From: WLMZ01 sp037139095 | GTDB lineage: Bacteria > Actinomycetota > Acidimicrobiia > Acidimicrobiales > Ilumatobacteraceae | Direction of reading: 5' to 3' | Length of the DNA stretch: 55,232 nt | NCBI GenBank assembly: GCA_037139095.1 | Contig: JBAXHD010000014.1 | Coordinates: forward strand, 1-55,232 | Part shown: piece by piece, positions 30,237 through 39,264 of the stretch | Layout: each line of letters starts with the position of its first letter | How positions within the stretch are numbered: position 1 is the first letter of the stretch | Position numbers and translations under genes: made by a program | The notes under the pieces: model-generated | What the model was told of the DNA's origin: nothing | What the model saw: the letters and a program-made list of their open reading frames with translations, nothing else | The model's database searches: none

Positions 30237-33098
30237 TTATGTCATCGCGTCGGCGTAGATCTCGAGCGGTGCACACGAGCAGACCAGATGTCGATCGCCA
30301 AACGCTGCATCGATTCGCGACACCGGGGGAAAGTACTTGTTGGCGCGCAGCACGGCGAGCGGGTATGCGCCGAACTCGCGGCTGTAGGGCCGGGTCCATT
30401 CGCCAAGCAGGTCTTCGCTGGTGTGTGGAGCGTGACGTAGCGGATTGTCATCGGCGGTCCATTCGCCGCTTTCGACGCGCTGGATCTCAGCGCGGATGGC
30501 CAGCATTGCGTTGCAGAAGCGGTCGAGTTCGTGCAGCGTTTCGCTCTCGGTGGGTTCGACCATCAGCGTGCCGCTCACCGGAAAGCTCATCGTTGGCGCA
30601 TGGAAGCCGTAGTCCATGAGACGCTTGGCGACATCGTCGACAGTGACGCCAGTGTTCTTGGTGATGTCGCGCAGATCGAGAATGCACTCGTGGGCTACGA
30701 AGCCACGCTCGCCGCGATACAACACAGGAAATGCTGCGTCGAGTCGCTTGGCCAGATAATTGGCGCTGAGGATGGCGGCTGCGGTGGCATCGCGAAGACC
30801 AGTGGCACCCATCAGACGGATGTACATCCACGAGATTGGCAAGATGCCCGCTGAGCCGTACATCGTGGCCGAGACGGGGCCGCAGACTTGATCGCGTGGG
30901 CCCAACGGATTGCCGGGCAGGAACGGCGTGAGGTGACTACGCACGGCCACAGGTCCAACGCCAGGGCCGCCGCCGCCGTGCGGAATACAGAACGTCTTGT
31001 GCAGATTCAGATGGCTCACGTCGGCGCCGAAGCGGCCGGGCTGGGCGAGGCCGACGAGGGCATTCAAATTGGCGCCGTCGACATACACCTGGCCGCCGCC
31101 GTCGTGCACCACTTCGCAGATGTCGCGAATCGCTTCTTCGAACACGCCATGAGTAGACGGGTAGGTGACCATGATCGCGGCGAGACGGTCGCCGGCGGCG
31201 AGGGTCTTGGCGCGCAAGTCGACGAGGTCAATGTTGCCGCGTTCGTCGCACGCCACAACCACAACCTGCATGCCAGCCATCACGGCGCTGGCGGCGTTGG
31301 TGCCGTGAGCGCTCGACGGAATGAGACACACAGTGCGCTGATGCTGATTGCGGCTTGCGTGATACGCGCGGATGGCTAACAGCCCGGCGAGTTCGCCTTG
31401 GCTGCCTGCGTTTGGCTGCAGGCTCACTGCGTCGTAGCCGGTAATGGCAACCAGCATGGTTTCGAGTTGCTCTATCATCGTGCGGTATCCAACGGTGTCG
31501 GAGTCGTCGGCATACGGATGAACGTTGGCGAACTGCGGCCATGTGATTGGCATCATCTCGACGGTGGCGTTGAGCTTCATCGTGCACGAGCCAAGCGGAA
31601 TCATCGTGCGGTCGAGCGCAAGGTCTTTGTCGGCGAGTACCCGAAGGTACCGAAGCATTTCGTGCTCGCTGTGATAGCGGTTGAACACTGCCTGCGGCAG
31701 GATCGCATCGGTGCGCCGTGAGTGAAGCGGTATGCCGTCGTGAGCGTTGTGGTGATCATCGATGGTCGATGCGACTCCCAGCACGCTCCACAACGTTTCG
31801 ATCGTGGCGGTCGTGGTGGTCTCGTCGAAACTGGCACCAACGGTGGTGTCGTCAACCAGCCGCAGCGCGAGCCCAGCTGCCTTGCCGGCGCTGATGATCT
31901 GCTGCGCTGAGGCGACCTTTATATGGATCGTGTCGAACCATGAATCGTTTACAAGTGCTACGCCACCAGCCCGTAGGCCGCTGGCGCAGATCGAGGTGAG
32001 CCGATGCACGCGTTCGGCAATTCGGCGCAGGCCGTGCGGGCCGTGCCACGACGCATACATGCCAGCGATGTTGGCCAGCAGTGCCTGCGCAGTGCAGATG
32101 TTCGATGTCGCCTTCTCTCGACGAATGTGTTGCTCGCGGGTTTGCAGTGCAAGCCGCAACGCAGGTCGGCTGGCGGCGTCTGTGCTGACGCCCACGAGGC
32201 GTCCGGGCAAGGCACGTGCATGAGCTTCGTGCGTTGCGATGAACGCAGCATGCGGGCCGCCAAAACCCATTGGAACGCCGAAGCGCTGCGCCGAACCAAT
32301 CGCAAGGTCGACGCCGAACTGCCCTGGGGGAGTGAGCAGTACGCATGCCAAGAGGTCGGTGGCGGCGGCCACAAGCGCCCCACACTCGCGCGCAGCAGCG
32401 ATGAGTTCGCGGTGATCGTGGAGCGCACCGCTTGACCCAGGCCACGAGATGAGCGCACCGAAACAACGCTCTTGGTCGAAGTCGGCCGATGGCCCGATGA
32501 TGAGTTCGATGCCAATTGGCTCAGCGCGTGTGCGCAGCACAGCAATCGTCTGCGGATGTGTGTCCTCGTGTACGAAGAAAGCGTTGCCAGCATGCTTCGA
32601 CTGGCGCCGGATCATTGTCATCGCTTCGCCCGCAGCGGTGGCCTCGTCGAGCAGCGATGCATTGGCTAACGGGAGTCCGGTGAGTTCGGCCACCATCGTT
32701 TGAAAGTTGAGCAGAGCCTCAAGCCGTCCTTGGCTGATCTCGGGTTGATACGGCGTGTACGAGGTGTACCACGCTGGATTCTCCAGCACGTTGCGCAGGA
32801 TCACCGGGGGAGTCGTGGTGCCGTAGTAACCCATGCCGATGAGGCTGGTGCGCACTACGTTTTGGTCGGCTAAGGCTTGGAGCTCGGCCAGAGCATCGGT
32901 AACGCTGGCGCCTTCGGGTAGATCGAGTGGACGGCCCATGCGAATGGAGCCAGGAACGGTGGCGTCGAGTAGTTCATCGATCGAGGTAAGGCCGAGCGTG
33001 GCAAGCATGTGATTACGTTCGGCTGTATCGGGTCCGATGTGGCGTCGGGCGAACTCTTGCTCGTCGATCAGTTCGCTGAGAGCGGGACGGGCATGCAT
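30237..33098 (-). CDS. gcvP: Glycine dehydrogenase (decarboxylating), P protein
   Basis: The PLP enzyme decarboxylates glycine and passes the aminomethyl group to GcvH. The 953-aa single-chain form fuses the alpha and beta halves. The PLP lysine is in NLHKTFCIPHGGGGPG near residue 700; the N-terminal FARRHIGPD and the glycine-rich loop are typical. The ATG at 33098 follows GGAG by nine bases, and a tandem glycine riboswitch lies upstream, so expression should respond to glycine. gcvH and gcvT are on the other strand several kilobases away. Confidence 0.97.
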   Translation of the reverse strand: MHARPALSELIDEQEFARRHIGPDTAERNHMLATLGLTSIDELLDATVPGSIRMGRPLDLPEGASVTDALAELQALADQNVVRTSLIGMGYYGTTTPPVILRNVLENPAWYTSYTPYQPEISQGRLEALLNFQTMVAELTGLPLANASLLDEATAAGEAMTMIRRQSKHAGNAFFVHEDTHPQTIAVLRTRAEPIGIELIIGPSADFDQERCFGALISWPGSSGALHDHRELIAAARECGALVAAATDLLACVLLTPPGQFGVDLAIGSAQRFGVPMGFGGPHAAFIATHEAHARALPGRLVGVSTDAASRPALRLALQTREQHIRREKATSNICTAQALLANIAGMYASWHGPHGLRRIAERVHRLTSICASGLRAGGVALVNDSWFDTIHIKVASAQQIISAGKAAGLALRLVDDTTVGASFDETTTTATIETLWSVLGVASTIDDHHNAHDGIPLHSRRTDAILPQAVFNRYHSEHEMLRYLRVLADKDLALDRTMIPLGSCTMKLNATVEMMPITWPQFANVHPYADDSDTVGYRTMIEQLETMLVAITGYDAVSLQPNAGSQGELAGLLAIRAYHASRNQHQRTVCLIPSSAHGTNAASAVMAGMQVVVVACDERGNIDLVDLRAKTLAAGDRLAAIMVTYPSTHGVFEEAIRDICEVVHDGGGQVYVDGANLNALVGLAQPGRFGADVSHLNLHKTFCIPHGGGGPGVGPVAVRSHLTPFLPGNPLGPRDQVCGPVSATMYGSAGILPISWMYIRLMGATGLRDATAAAILSANYLAKRLDAAFPVLYRGERGFVAHECILDLRDITKNTGVTVDDVAKRLMDYGFHAPTMSFPVSGTLMVEPTESETLHELDRFCNAMLAIRAEIQRVESGEWTADDNPLRHAPHTSEDLLGEWTRPYSREFGAYPLAVLRANKYFPPVSRIDAAFGDRHLVCSCAPLEIYADAMT

Positions 33099-33117
33099 GG
33101 TGGTCTCCAGACGCGTA

Positions 33118-33133
33118 GGGGTACTTGTACCCC
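33118..33133 (-). promoter_or_regulatory. Hairpin between the riboswitch and gcvP ribosome site
   Basis: GGGGTAC-TT-GTACCCC is a perfect inverted repeat that ends about ten bases before the GGAG ribosome site of gcvP (minus strand). It may be part of the riboswitch expression platform, but the mechanism is not shown. Confidence 0.45.
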
Positions 33134-33134
33134 C

Positions 33135-33306
33135 GCTGTCACGGAACCTGAGAGCTTCACCGGCGAACCGGTTTTCCCCTTCGGCGAGGTGCGCGCACCT
33201 GCTTTCCAGCGTTGCCTATCCACACGGTCCGGGGGCCTGAGAGGTTCCGGGGTGGTTGCTCCTTCGGCGTCGAAACGGACTGGCTGCCCGTGTCGACTCT
33301 CCCGCG
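33135..33306 (-). ncRNA. Tandem glycine riboswitch upstream of gcvP
   Basis: On the minus strand, two glycine aptamers lie in series. The first (about 33306-33222) has GGGAGAG, CGCCGAAGGAGCAA and CCTCTCAGG; the second (about 33219-33137) has CGCCGAAGGGG and GCTCTCAGG. A short linker joins them. These are the conserved cores of the gcvT-type riboswitch, which usually turns glycine cleavage genes on when glycine is high. Only gcvP lies downstream. Confidence 0.93.
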
Positions 33307-33386
33307 CGGATGTAGCGGCAACCCGCACGTTAGCCCACGTACAAGGCGCAGTTGACCATCGTTGCGTGGGTCCAGAATCGGGACTT

Positions 33387-33415
33387 TTGACTCTGTTTCA
33401 GCTGGTCTGTGGGGT
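33387..33415 (+). promoter_or_regulatory. Possible promoter of the PNPOx-family gene
   Basis: TTGACT (33387-33392), 17 bases, then TGGGGT (33410-33415), 13 bases before the ATG at 33429. The -35 is good and the -10 poor. Confidence 0.3.
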
Positions 33416-33428
33416 GCATCGTTGTGGC

Positions 33429-33908
33429 ATGAGCACAACACGAGACCTACGAACTGAAGTGTTGTCGGCCGAACAGTGCTGGACGTTGCTTGAGACACAA
33501 GTAGTCGGTCGACTCGGCATCTCGATCATGAATCGACCCGACATCTTCCCGATCAACTATGTCGTCGATCGCCACTCAATAGTTTTTCGATCGGATGAGG
33601 GCACCAAGTTGGCTGCAGCCCTGCTGGGGATTGCCGTTGCCTTCGAGGTGGATCATTACGACCCGATGGGTGGCATTGCATGGAGCGTGATGGCGAGAGG
33701 CGAGGCAGTGGAGATCGAGGGACTGATCGAACTGTTTAGCGCCGCCGACTTGCCGCTCTTCCCCTGGCAAGCGGCTCCGAAACAACGCTTTGTGCGCATC
33801 ACACCGCTCGAACTCTCGGGCCGCCGCTTCCGCGTGAATCCGGCAGCGATTGCGGGGCAGGCTGCGTACAACGCCCAGCGCGAGGGCTTCGGGGAAGCGA
33901 AGTCGTGA
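33429..33908 (+). CDS. Pyridoxamine 5'-phosphate oxidase-like flavin/F420-binding protein
   Basis: A 159-aa split-barrel protein of the PNPOx-like superfamily. Features: GRLGISIMNRPDIFPINYVV at the start of the barrel, SIVFRSDEGTKLAAA, a GIAWSVMARGEAVEI strand and the FVRITPLELSGRRF end, typical of small nitroreductase-like or nucleotide-binding members in actinobacteria. The cofactor (FMN or F420) and substrate are not identified. The start MSTTRDLRTE fits family length; the upstream frame crosses the riboswitch and is not a gene. Confidence 0.78.
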   Translation: MSTTRDLRTEVLSAEQCWTLLETQVVGRLGISIMNRPDIFPINYVVDRHSIVFRSDEGTKLAAALLGIAVAFEVDHYDPMGGIAWSVMARGEAVEIEGLIELFSAADLPLFPWQAAPKQRFVRITPLELSGRRFRVNPAAIAGQAAYNAQREGFGEAKS

Positions 33909-33916
33909 CAATGGTC

Positions 33917-33941
33917 CCTAGCGACTCGATGAGTCGCTAGG
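33917..33941. promoter_or_regulatory. 11-bp perfect hairpin before the Usp gene
   Basis: CCTAGCGACTC-GAT-GAGTCGCTAGG, a perfect stem with a three-base loop, eight bases after the PNPOx stop. There is no T-run. It may end that transcript or act as an operator for the Usp gene, whose possible -10 (CATGCT, 33943-33948) follows immediately, six bases before the ATG. Confidence 0.5.
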
Positions 33942-33954
33942 TCATGCTGGCCGT

Positions 33955-34785
33955 ATGACCTTCACTCGTGTCGTTGTGCCTGTCGACTTCTCTGAACAGT
34001 CGTTGGCCGCTGTAGCCATAGGCCAGGACCTAGCGATACGCGGAGCGGCGAGCTTGCAGCTGCTGACGATTGCGGCTTCGAACATGGTGGCCGATTCACA
34101 GGCTGCGCTCGCTGCGTTGAGTACAAGCACCGGGCAGTCAACCTCGTGGCGCGTCATCCCCAGCGACGCCGACCCAGAGATCACGTTGGTGCTTGAGATT
34201 CTTGAGGCGGGCGACGACACGTTGTGGTGCCTCGGTTCGCATGGGCGCACGGCGTTCGGCGAGTTGATCTTTGGCAGCGTTAGCGCCGATGTCGTACGCG
34301 AAGTTGAGACGCGCGTTGTGATGGTTGGGCCGCGAGCATCGGCTCGGTCGGCAGCGCGAGTGATGTTGGTACCGATCGAAGACACCGACGCGAGCGCCGA
34401 GATTTTGCGATCGGCTGTCGAAGTTGCCGACACCCTCGAGATGACGTTGCGCCTCGTGGAGGTTGGACATTCGGGCGCTGCAAACGACAGCGACGAAACG
34501 TCGTTCATTCGCCAATACGCCGAACGGCTGGACCCGCCACACAATCGAGATTTCGATGTGTTGCACGGCGAGGCAGCTGCGGCGATTACGGCTTATGTCG
34601 AGGAGTCAGCCGACGTGGGGATGATCGCCATGGCGACCCGCGGCATTCCGGCAGGGGCTCGCCTCACGATGGGAAGCACAGCGCTCAATGTGCTCCGTCA
34701 TGCTGCGGTGCCAGTGCTGATGCTGCATCCGGCTGCCGTCGACCGGCAATCCGCTGATGCAGGGTCAACGCCAAGCTCGCGCTGA
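33955..34785 (+). CDS. Tandem-domain universal stress protein
   Basis: A 276-aa protein of two UspA domains. The first (about 1-125) ends with the ATP-binding pattern GSHGRTAFGELIFGS; the second (about 135-262) has a degenerate version, ATRGIPAGARLTMGST. Usp proteins bind ATP and accumulate in stress and growth arrest. A CATGCT box six bases before the ATG suggests a leaderless start. Its 3' end overlaps that of the convergent P-type ATPase by 101 bases. Confidence 0.88.
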   Translation: MTFTRVVVPVDFSEQSLAAVAIGQDLAIRGAASLQLLTIAASNMVADSQAALAALSTSTGQSTSWRVIPSDADPEITLVLEILEAGDDTLWCLGSHGRTAFGELIFGSVSADVVREVETRVVMVGPRASARSAARVMLVPIEDTDASAEILRSAVEVADTLEMTLRLVEVGHSGAANDSDETSFIRQYAERLDPPHNRDFDVLHGEAAAAITAYVEESADVGMIAMATRGIPAGARLTMGSTALNVLRHAAVPVLMLHPAAVDRQSADAGSTPSSR

Positions 34786-37081
34786 TCACCGATATTGCGA
34801 TCACGAGCCACGCTTTGCCCGACGGGGCAACAAGTGCGAAGAAGTCGCGCAGCGATGGCCAAGCCAACACAGTCGTAGCGCAAACCGGCATCGCGCCCAG
34901 CAATGCCACCCGTGACTTTGTGAGGGGTAGCGCCAGCACGGTGAGCACAGCGAGGCCAGCGCCCAAGAGGCTGAGCGAGGCTGCAGTGCGTGACTCGGCA
35001 AGCGGGAGATTGAGTGCATCGCTGCACACGAAATAGGTGCCCAGACTTGCGGCGGCCATGACAGCGCCAACTGGGATGGAGAAGCGCACGACGCGGGCGA
35101 TGAAACCTGGGCGCGATCGCTTTGTATTTGTAGCGAGTGCGAGGAACACGCCGGGCACGCCAATAGTGAGCGAGCGCACCAGCGTGAGGTGCCGCGGTAA
35201 AAACGGAAACTCGGCGCCGCTGAGCGAGATGATCACCGACACCAAGATCGAATACACCGTGCCAACGATGAAGAGGTGGGCCGATCGTTCGACGTTGTTG
35301 ATCACGCGACGACTCTCGGCGAGCACCCGCGGAAACGTGGCGAAGTCATTATCGAGAAGCACGATCTCGGCCACAGCGCGAGCGGCATCGCTGCCAGCGC
35401 CCATTGCAATCCCCATGTCGGCAGCCTTGAGTGCGAGCACATCGTTCACGCCGTCGCCGGTCATCGCCACAGTGTGTCCTTGACTCTGTAGAGCCAGAAC
35501 CATCGATCGCTTCTGCTGCGGTGACACGCGTCCGAATACGGTGCTCTCGTTCATTACCTGCGCAAGATCGGCAATGTCTTCGGGGAGATCGCGGGCATCG
35601 ACCGGTGGGGCAGTGTCGGTGCTCGAGTAGATGCCAATACGCCGAGCGATTGCATCGACAGTTTGTGGGTGATCGCCAGAGATCACCTTGAGCTGCACGC
35701 CTTCGTCGCGCAAGTAGCTCATGATGCGTGAGGCATCGGGGCGAATTTCGTCGTCGAGTATCACCAGGGCCAGCGCAACGGCGTCGTGCCCAGTAGCCGT
35801 CGCGGTGAGGTTTGGGGTTCGAGAAATGAGGACCACTCGCTGCCCTTTGGCTGCGAGCGGGGCAAGCTTTGCGGCGACCTCGGCGTCTTGTGGCGCCAAC
35901 ACATCGGGGGCTCCGATGGCGTATGAGCCGTGTGTGCCGAACGAGGCGCCCGCCCATTTTCGGGCCGACGAGAACGGCACGATCTCGTCGGCAACCCAGT
36001 CCGATGGGGCGGGAAACTGCGCTGCGACGGCGCGTAGCGTGGCATTCGGATTTGAGTCGGCGACGCCCAATGCTCCGAGGGCGGCTTCAACGATGTGCTG
36101 TTCTGCTCCATCGAGTAACTCGAGGTGCGAGAGCACCACGCGCCCTGTGGTGAGCGTGCCGGTCTTGTCGAGGCAGAGCACCGAGACGCGAGCAAGAAGT
36201 TCGACCGAGGCGAGTTCGCGTGACAGAACCTTCTGTCGCGCCAACGCGATCACTCCTGCGAGAAAGGCGAGACTGGTCAGCAGCACCAATCCATCGGGCA
36301 CCATCGCTACGGCAGCAGCAACTGTGCCGCGTAGTGCCTCGCGCCATCCGGGTTCAGAGTGCGTCAGCCGCCAGAACAACACCAACGACACTGGGGGAAT
36401 AACAAACACCAACACGCGCAGAACTTGATTGACGCCGTGCCGAAGTTGTGAATCGATCTGAGTGAACTGACGTGCCTCGGCCGCAAGGCGGGCGGCGTAT
36501 GACTGCTCGCCGACATCGGTGGCTACGAACGAGCCAGAGCCGGCGGCAACGAAGCTTCCCGACAGCACGCGATCGCCCACGACTTTTACGATTGGATCCG
36601 ATTCGCCAGTGAGTAACGACTCGTCGATCTCGAGCGATGCCGACTCAATCACGGTGCCATCGACCACCACTTGGTCGCCGGGACCAAGAAGAATGATGTC
36701 GTCTTGGACCACGCCCTCGGTGGTGATCGTTTCGGCCACGCCATTGCGCTGGGCGCGCACGGTAGGAGCGTTGAGGAGACGCAGTTTGGCCAACGTATGC
36801 CGGGCGCGTAGTTCTTGGATGATGCCGATGGCGCTGTTGCTCAGAATGACTCCGGCAAAGAGAGCATCGGGGCCGGGGCTGGCAATCAAGATCAGCACGA
36901 GACCAACGGCGATGATTGCATTGATCGGGGTGAAGACATTGGCCCGAATGATCTCGCCAAGGGTTCGAGTTGGTCCTATCTGCGACGCGTTGCTGAGGCC
37001 AGCGGCGACACGCTTGTTCACCTCAGCGGTAGAGAGACCTTCGTTCGCAGCGCGATGTTGGGACGGAGCGAATTCGGCCAC
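34685..37081 (-). CDS. P-type cation-transporting ATPase (CtpE-like)
   Basis: A 798-aa membrane pump. Seen: actuator-loop TGES, the M4 segment MVPDGLVLLTS, the phosphorylation motif DKTGTLT (near 308), and the hinge GDGVND. Length and the PDGL form of M4 match the mycobacterial CtpE group, reported as calcium transporters. No N-terminal heavy-metal domain is present. The GTG at 37081 is the start (MAEFAPS). The C-terminal coding end overlaps the Usp gene on the other strand by 101 bases. Confidence 0.9.
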   Translation of the reverse strand: MAEFAPSQHRAANEGLSTAEVNKRVAAGLSNASQIGPTRTLGEIIRANVFTPINAIIAVGLVLILIASPGPDALFAGVILSNSAIGIIQELRARHTLAKLRLLNAPTVRAQRNGVAETITTEGVVQDDIILLGPGDQVVVDGTVIESASLEIDESLLTGESDPIVKVVGDRVLSGSFVAAGSGSFVATDVGEQSYAARLAAEARQFTQIDSQLRHGVNQVLRVLVFVIPPVSLVLFWRLTHSEPGWREALRGTVAAAVAMVPDGLVLLTSLAFLAGVIALARQKVLSRELASVELLARVSVLCLDKTGTLTTGRVVLSHLELLDGAEQHIVEAALGALGVADSNPNATLRAVAAQFPAPSDWVADEIVPFSSARKWAGASFGTHGSYAIGAPDVLAPQDAEVAAKLAPLAAKGQRVVLISRTPNLTATATGHDAVALALVILDDEIRPDASRIMSYLRDEGVQLKVISGDHPQTVDAIARRIGIYSSTDTAPPVDARDLPEDIADLAQVMNESTVFGRVSPQQKRSMVLALQSQGHTVAMTGDGVNDVLALKAADMGIAMGAGSDAARAVAEIVLLDNDFATFPRVLAESRRVINNVERSAHLFIVGTVYSILVSVIISLSGAEFPFLPRHLTLVRSLTIGVPGVFLALATNTKRSRPGFIARVVRFSIPVGAVMAAASLGTYFVCSDALNLPLAESRTAASLSLLGAGLAVLTVLALPLTKSRVALLGAMPVCATTVLAWPSLRDFFALVAPSGKAWLVIAISVISASLALTLHQRIAGRRQPDAASALAPQHDGAH

Positions 37082-37123
37082 GTGTTCATCTTGGCATAGA
37101 CGACGTTCGCGGTACCTCTGTCT

Positions 37124-37543
37124 CTAGCGCAGTGCGTACACCTGGTAGGTCACGTCGCCGTCGCCCACAATGCCGTGGGCCACCGCCTGCACGCTGTTGA
37201 GCCAGGCGTAGCGCGCGTCGCCGGTCTCGAATAGCGGAGCGGTACGAATGTTGGCGCCGCCGTCGAGCCCGATGCCTTTGTACTGCATCAGGATCACTGC
37301 GCCGTCGTCGGTCTCGAGCAGCACGCGAACGTCGAGTTGCATCACGCCGTCGGGGCGCACAGTGACCCAGTCGCCGCCGGGCGCTTTGACGATGCCTTTC
37401 AACTTCGGACCTTCGAAGGTGCCGTTTGAAGCATCGACGACGACCCGCGTGCCGTTGGGCCCCTTGGCGATCACGCCGGAGGTGTTGGTGGTGGCGGTCA
37501 GCGAGAACAAAAACTCAACCGGGAGAGACACAACGTGAGACAT
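37124..37543 (-). CDS. DUF3237-family protein
   Basis: The 139-aa protein matches the DUF3237 pattern: a small beta-barrel with GTRVVVDASNGTFEGPKLKG, a GGDWVTVRPDGVMQLDVRVLLET segment and GLNSVQAVAHG-like ending (AWLNSVQAVAHG). Family function is unknown. It lies between the P-type ATPase and a PLP decarboxylase on the same strand, 42 and 47 bases from each, so one transcript is possible. Confidence 0.85.
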   Translation of the reverse strand: MSHVVSLPVEFLFSLTATTNTSGVIAKGPNGTRVVVDASNGTFEGPKLKGIVKAPGGDWVTVRPDGVMQLDVRVLLETDDGAVILMQYKGIGLDGGANIRTAPLFETGDARYAWLNSVQAVAHGIVGDGDVTYQVYALR

Positions 37544-37590
37544 GCCACATTCTGACCCGCGAGCGATGGCCGAATTGCGATCGAGCGCGT

Positions 37591-38838
37591 TTATTCGATG
37601 GTGCCGTACGCGCCTTGGGTTCCGGTGGATGTTGTACCGCTGAGTTCGAGCAGCACGGCGTCGAGGTCGGCAAGAAACGCAGCGATCTTGCCTTCATGGA
37701 TCGCGTTCACCGTGCAGTGCAGCGATGGGGGAGGTCCTTGCCGATCGACATACCATCCGCGCTTCCACAGCCCGTCTGCGATGGCATATACGTCGAGGGT
37801 CGAGGGATCGGCAGCTCGAAACGAAACCAATGTCGAGTCGGGTGCCGCAACGAGTTGCAGTTGCGGCCGTGCGAGCACTCCGGAAACCAGTTCTTCGGCG
37901 GCTCGGCGTGCAGCCAATGTGACTCGCATGTAGCCCTCGTCGCCGAGGAAGTTCATCACGGCCCACGCTGCGGCCATCGAGCCGCCGCCCTTGGTGCCCA
38001 TGATGCCCGACGAGCCGTAGACGCCACCGAGCCAGTTGTCGGTGACGTACGTCTGATAGCTACGTAGTTGCTTGCTGCGATAGGCGATCACCGATGCGCC
38101 CTTGGCTGTGTAGCCGTACTTGTGGAGATCGACGGAGATACTGGTGACCCCAGGTACCTCGAAGTTCCATGCAGGAATCGCGTAGCCGAGTCGCTTGAGA
38201 TACGTGAGGCTGACGCCGCCCATGCAGCCATCGACATGGCAGTTGATATCGCGTTCGGCTGCGATCGCGGCAATCGCTTCGATGGGATCAATCACGCCCT
38301 GCGGATACTGCGGAGCCGAGCCGACTACTAACACCGTGTTGTCATCGACGGCTGCCGTCATCGCCTCTGGATTTGCTCGCCAATCGTCGTTCACCGCAAC
38401 GCGCCGGCTCTCGAGTCCGAAGTAGTAGCACGCCTTCTCAAAGGCTGCATGAGCGCTGGTGGGTAACACCACGTTGGGATGCGTGATGCCTCGCTCTTTC
38501 TTGCCGCGTTCGCGCGACGCCTTCACCGCCAGCAAGATGCTCTCGGTGCCGCCGCTGGTCATGAACCCGGCGGCGTTTGGGTCGCCCTGCAGCCAGTCGA
38601 CCACGATGTCGACCACTTGAGCCTGGATGGCTCGCAGGCTTGGGAACGCATCGGTGTTGAGCGCGTTCTCGGAGCCGAAGGCGCGGTATGCCTCTTCGGC
38701 GACAGCAAGTACATCCTCGCCTGCGCTGTAAGCGAGAGTGAACGCTCGACCATCGCGCCAACGAACGTCGTTGACCTTCATCTGGTGCAGCGTTGTGATG
38801 ATCTCGTCATGTGAGAGTCCGGTCGGGCGAAGAGGCAT
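37591..38838 (-). CDS. PLP-dependent decarboxylase/lyase, group II (SPL/GAD-like)
   Basis: The 415-aa protein is a fold-type I PLP enzyme of the group II decarboxylase family. The PLP lysine is in SVDLHKYGYTAKGAS, and the MTSGGTESIL segment with VDGCMGG gives the cofactor pocket. Its overall form is closer to sphingosine-1-phosphate lyase and archaeal MfnA-like proteins than to classical glutamate decarboxylase. Substrate unknown. The start is supported by TAATGT exactly six bases upstream, in a compact divergent region shared with the FKBP gene. Confidence 0.85.
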   Translation of the reverse strand: MPLRPTGLSHDEIITTLHQMKVNDVRWRDGRAFTLAYSAGEDVLAVAEEAYRAFGSENALNTDAFPSLRAIQAQVVDIVVDWLQGDPNAAGFMTSGGTESILLAVKASRERGKKERGITHPNVVLPTSAHAAFEKACYYFGLESRRVAVNDDWRANPEAMTAAVDDNTVLVVGSAPQYPQGVIDPIEAIAAIAAERDINCHVDGCMGGVSLTYLKRLGYAIPAWNFEVPGVTSISVDLHKYGYTAKGASVIAYRSKQLRSYQTYVTDNWLGGVYGSSGIMGTKGGGSMAAAWAVMNFLGDEGYMRVTLAARRAAEELVSGVLARPQLQLVAAPDSTLVSFRAADPSTLDVYAIADGLWKRGWYVDRQGPPPSLHCTVNAIHEGKIAAFLADLDAVLLELSGTTSTGTQGAYGTIE

Positions 38839-38844
38839 GCACAG

Positions 38845-38850
38845 ACATTA
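38845..38850 (-). promoter_or_regulatory. -10 box TAATGT (minus strand), leaderless spacing to the decarboxylase
   Basis: TAATGT on the minus strand is followed by six bases and the ATG at 38838. The divergent FKBP gene has TAGCGT at 38860-38865 on the plus strand, eight bases before its ATG. Confidence 0.5.
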
Positions 38851-38873
38851 CGACGCAGGTAGCGTGCAAACCC

Positions 38874-39251
38874 ATGAGTGACCTCACCAAACCCGAAGTA
38901 ACCATCCCCGCTGGCGACGCGCCAACCGACCTTCTGATCGAAGACATCATTGTTGGCGACGGCCACACCGCCATTGCTGGCATGTCGGTCGACGTGCACT
39001 ATGTCGGCGTTTCGTGGAGCACCGGCAAGCAGTTCGATGCCAGCTGGGACCGTCGCGACACATTCCAGTTCCGTCTCGGTGCAGGCCAAGTCATTACCGG
39101 TTGGGACAAGGGTGTCGAGGGCATGAAGCTCGGCGGACGTCGTCGCCTCACGATTCCACCAAGCATGGGTTACGGCTCACAGGGCGCTGGTGGCGTCATC
39201 AAGCCCAACGAGACCTTGGTCTTCGTGGTCGACCTGTTGGGTGCGCGCTAG
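38874..39251 (+). CDS. FKBP-type peptidyl-prolyl isomerase
   Basis: A 125-aa single-domain FKBP that catalyses proline cis-trans isomerisation in folding. Seen: VDVHYVGVSWSTGKQFDAS, FQFRLGAGQVITGWDKGVEGMK, RRLTIPPSMGYG and the LVFVVDLLG end. There is no signal peptide, so it is probably cytoplasmic. The start at 38874 (MSDLTKPE) matches family length; TAGCGT lies eight bases upstream. Confidence 0.95.
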   Translation: MSDLTKPEVTIPAGDAPTDLLIEDIIVGDGHTAIAGMSVDVHYVGVSWSTGKQFDASWDRRDTFQFRLGAGQVITGWDKGVEGMKLGGRRRLTIPPSMGYGSQGAGGVIKPNETLVFVVDLLGAR

Positions 39252-39264
39252 CCAACTGCGTTGG

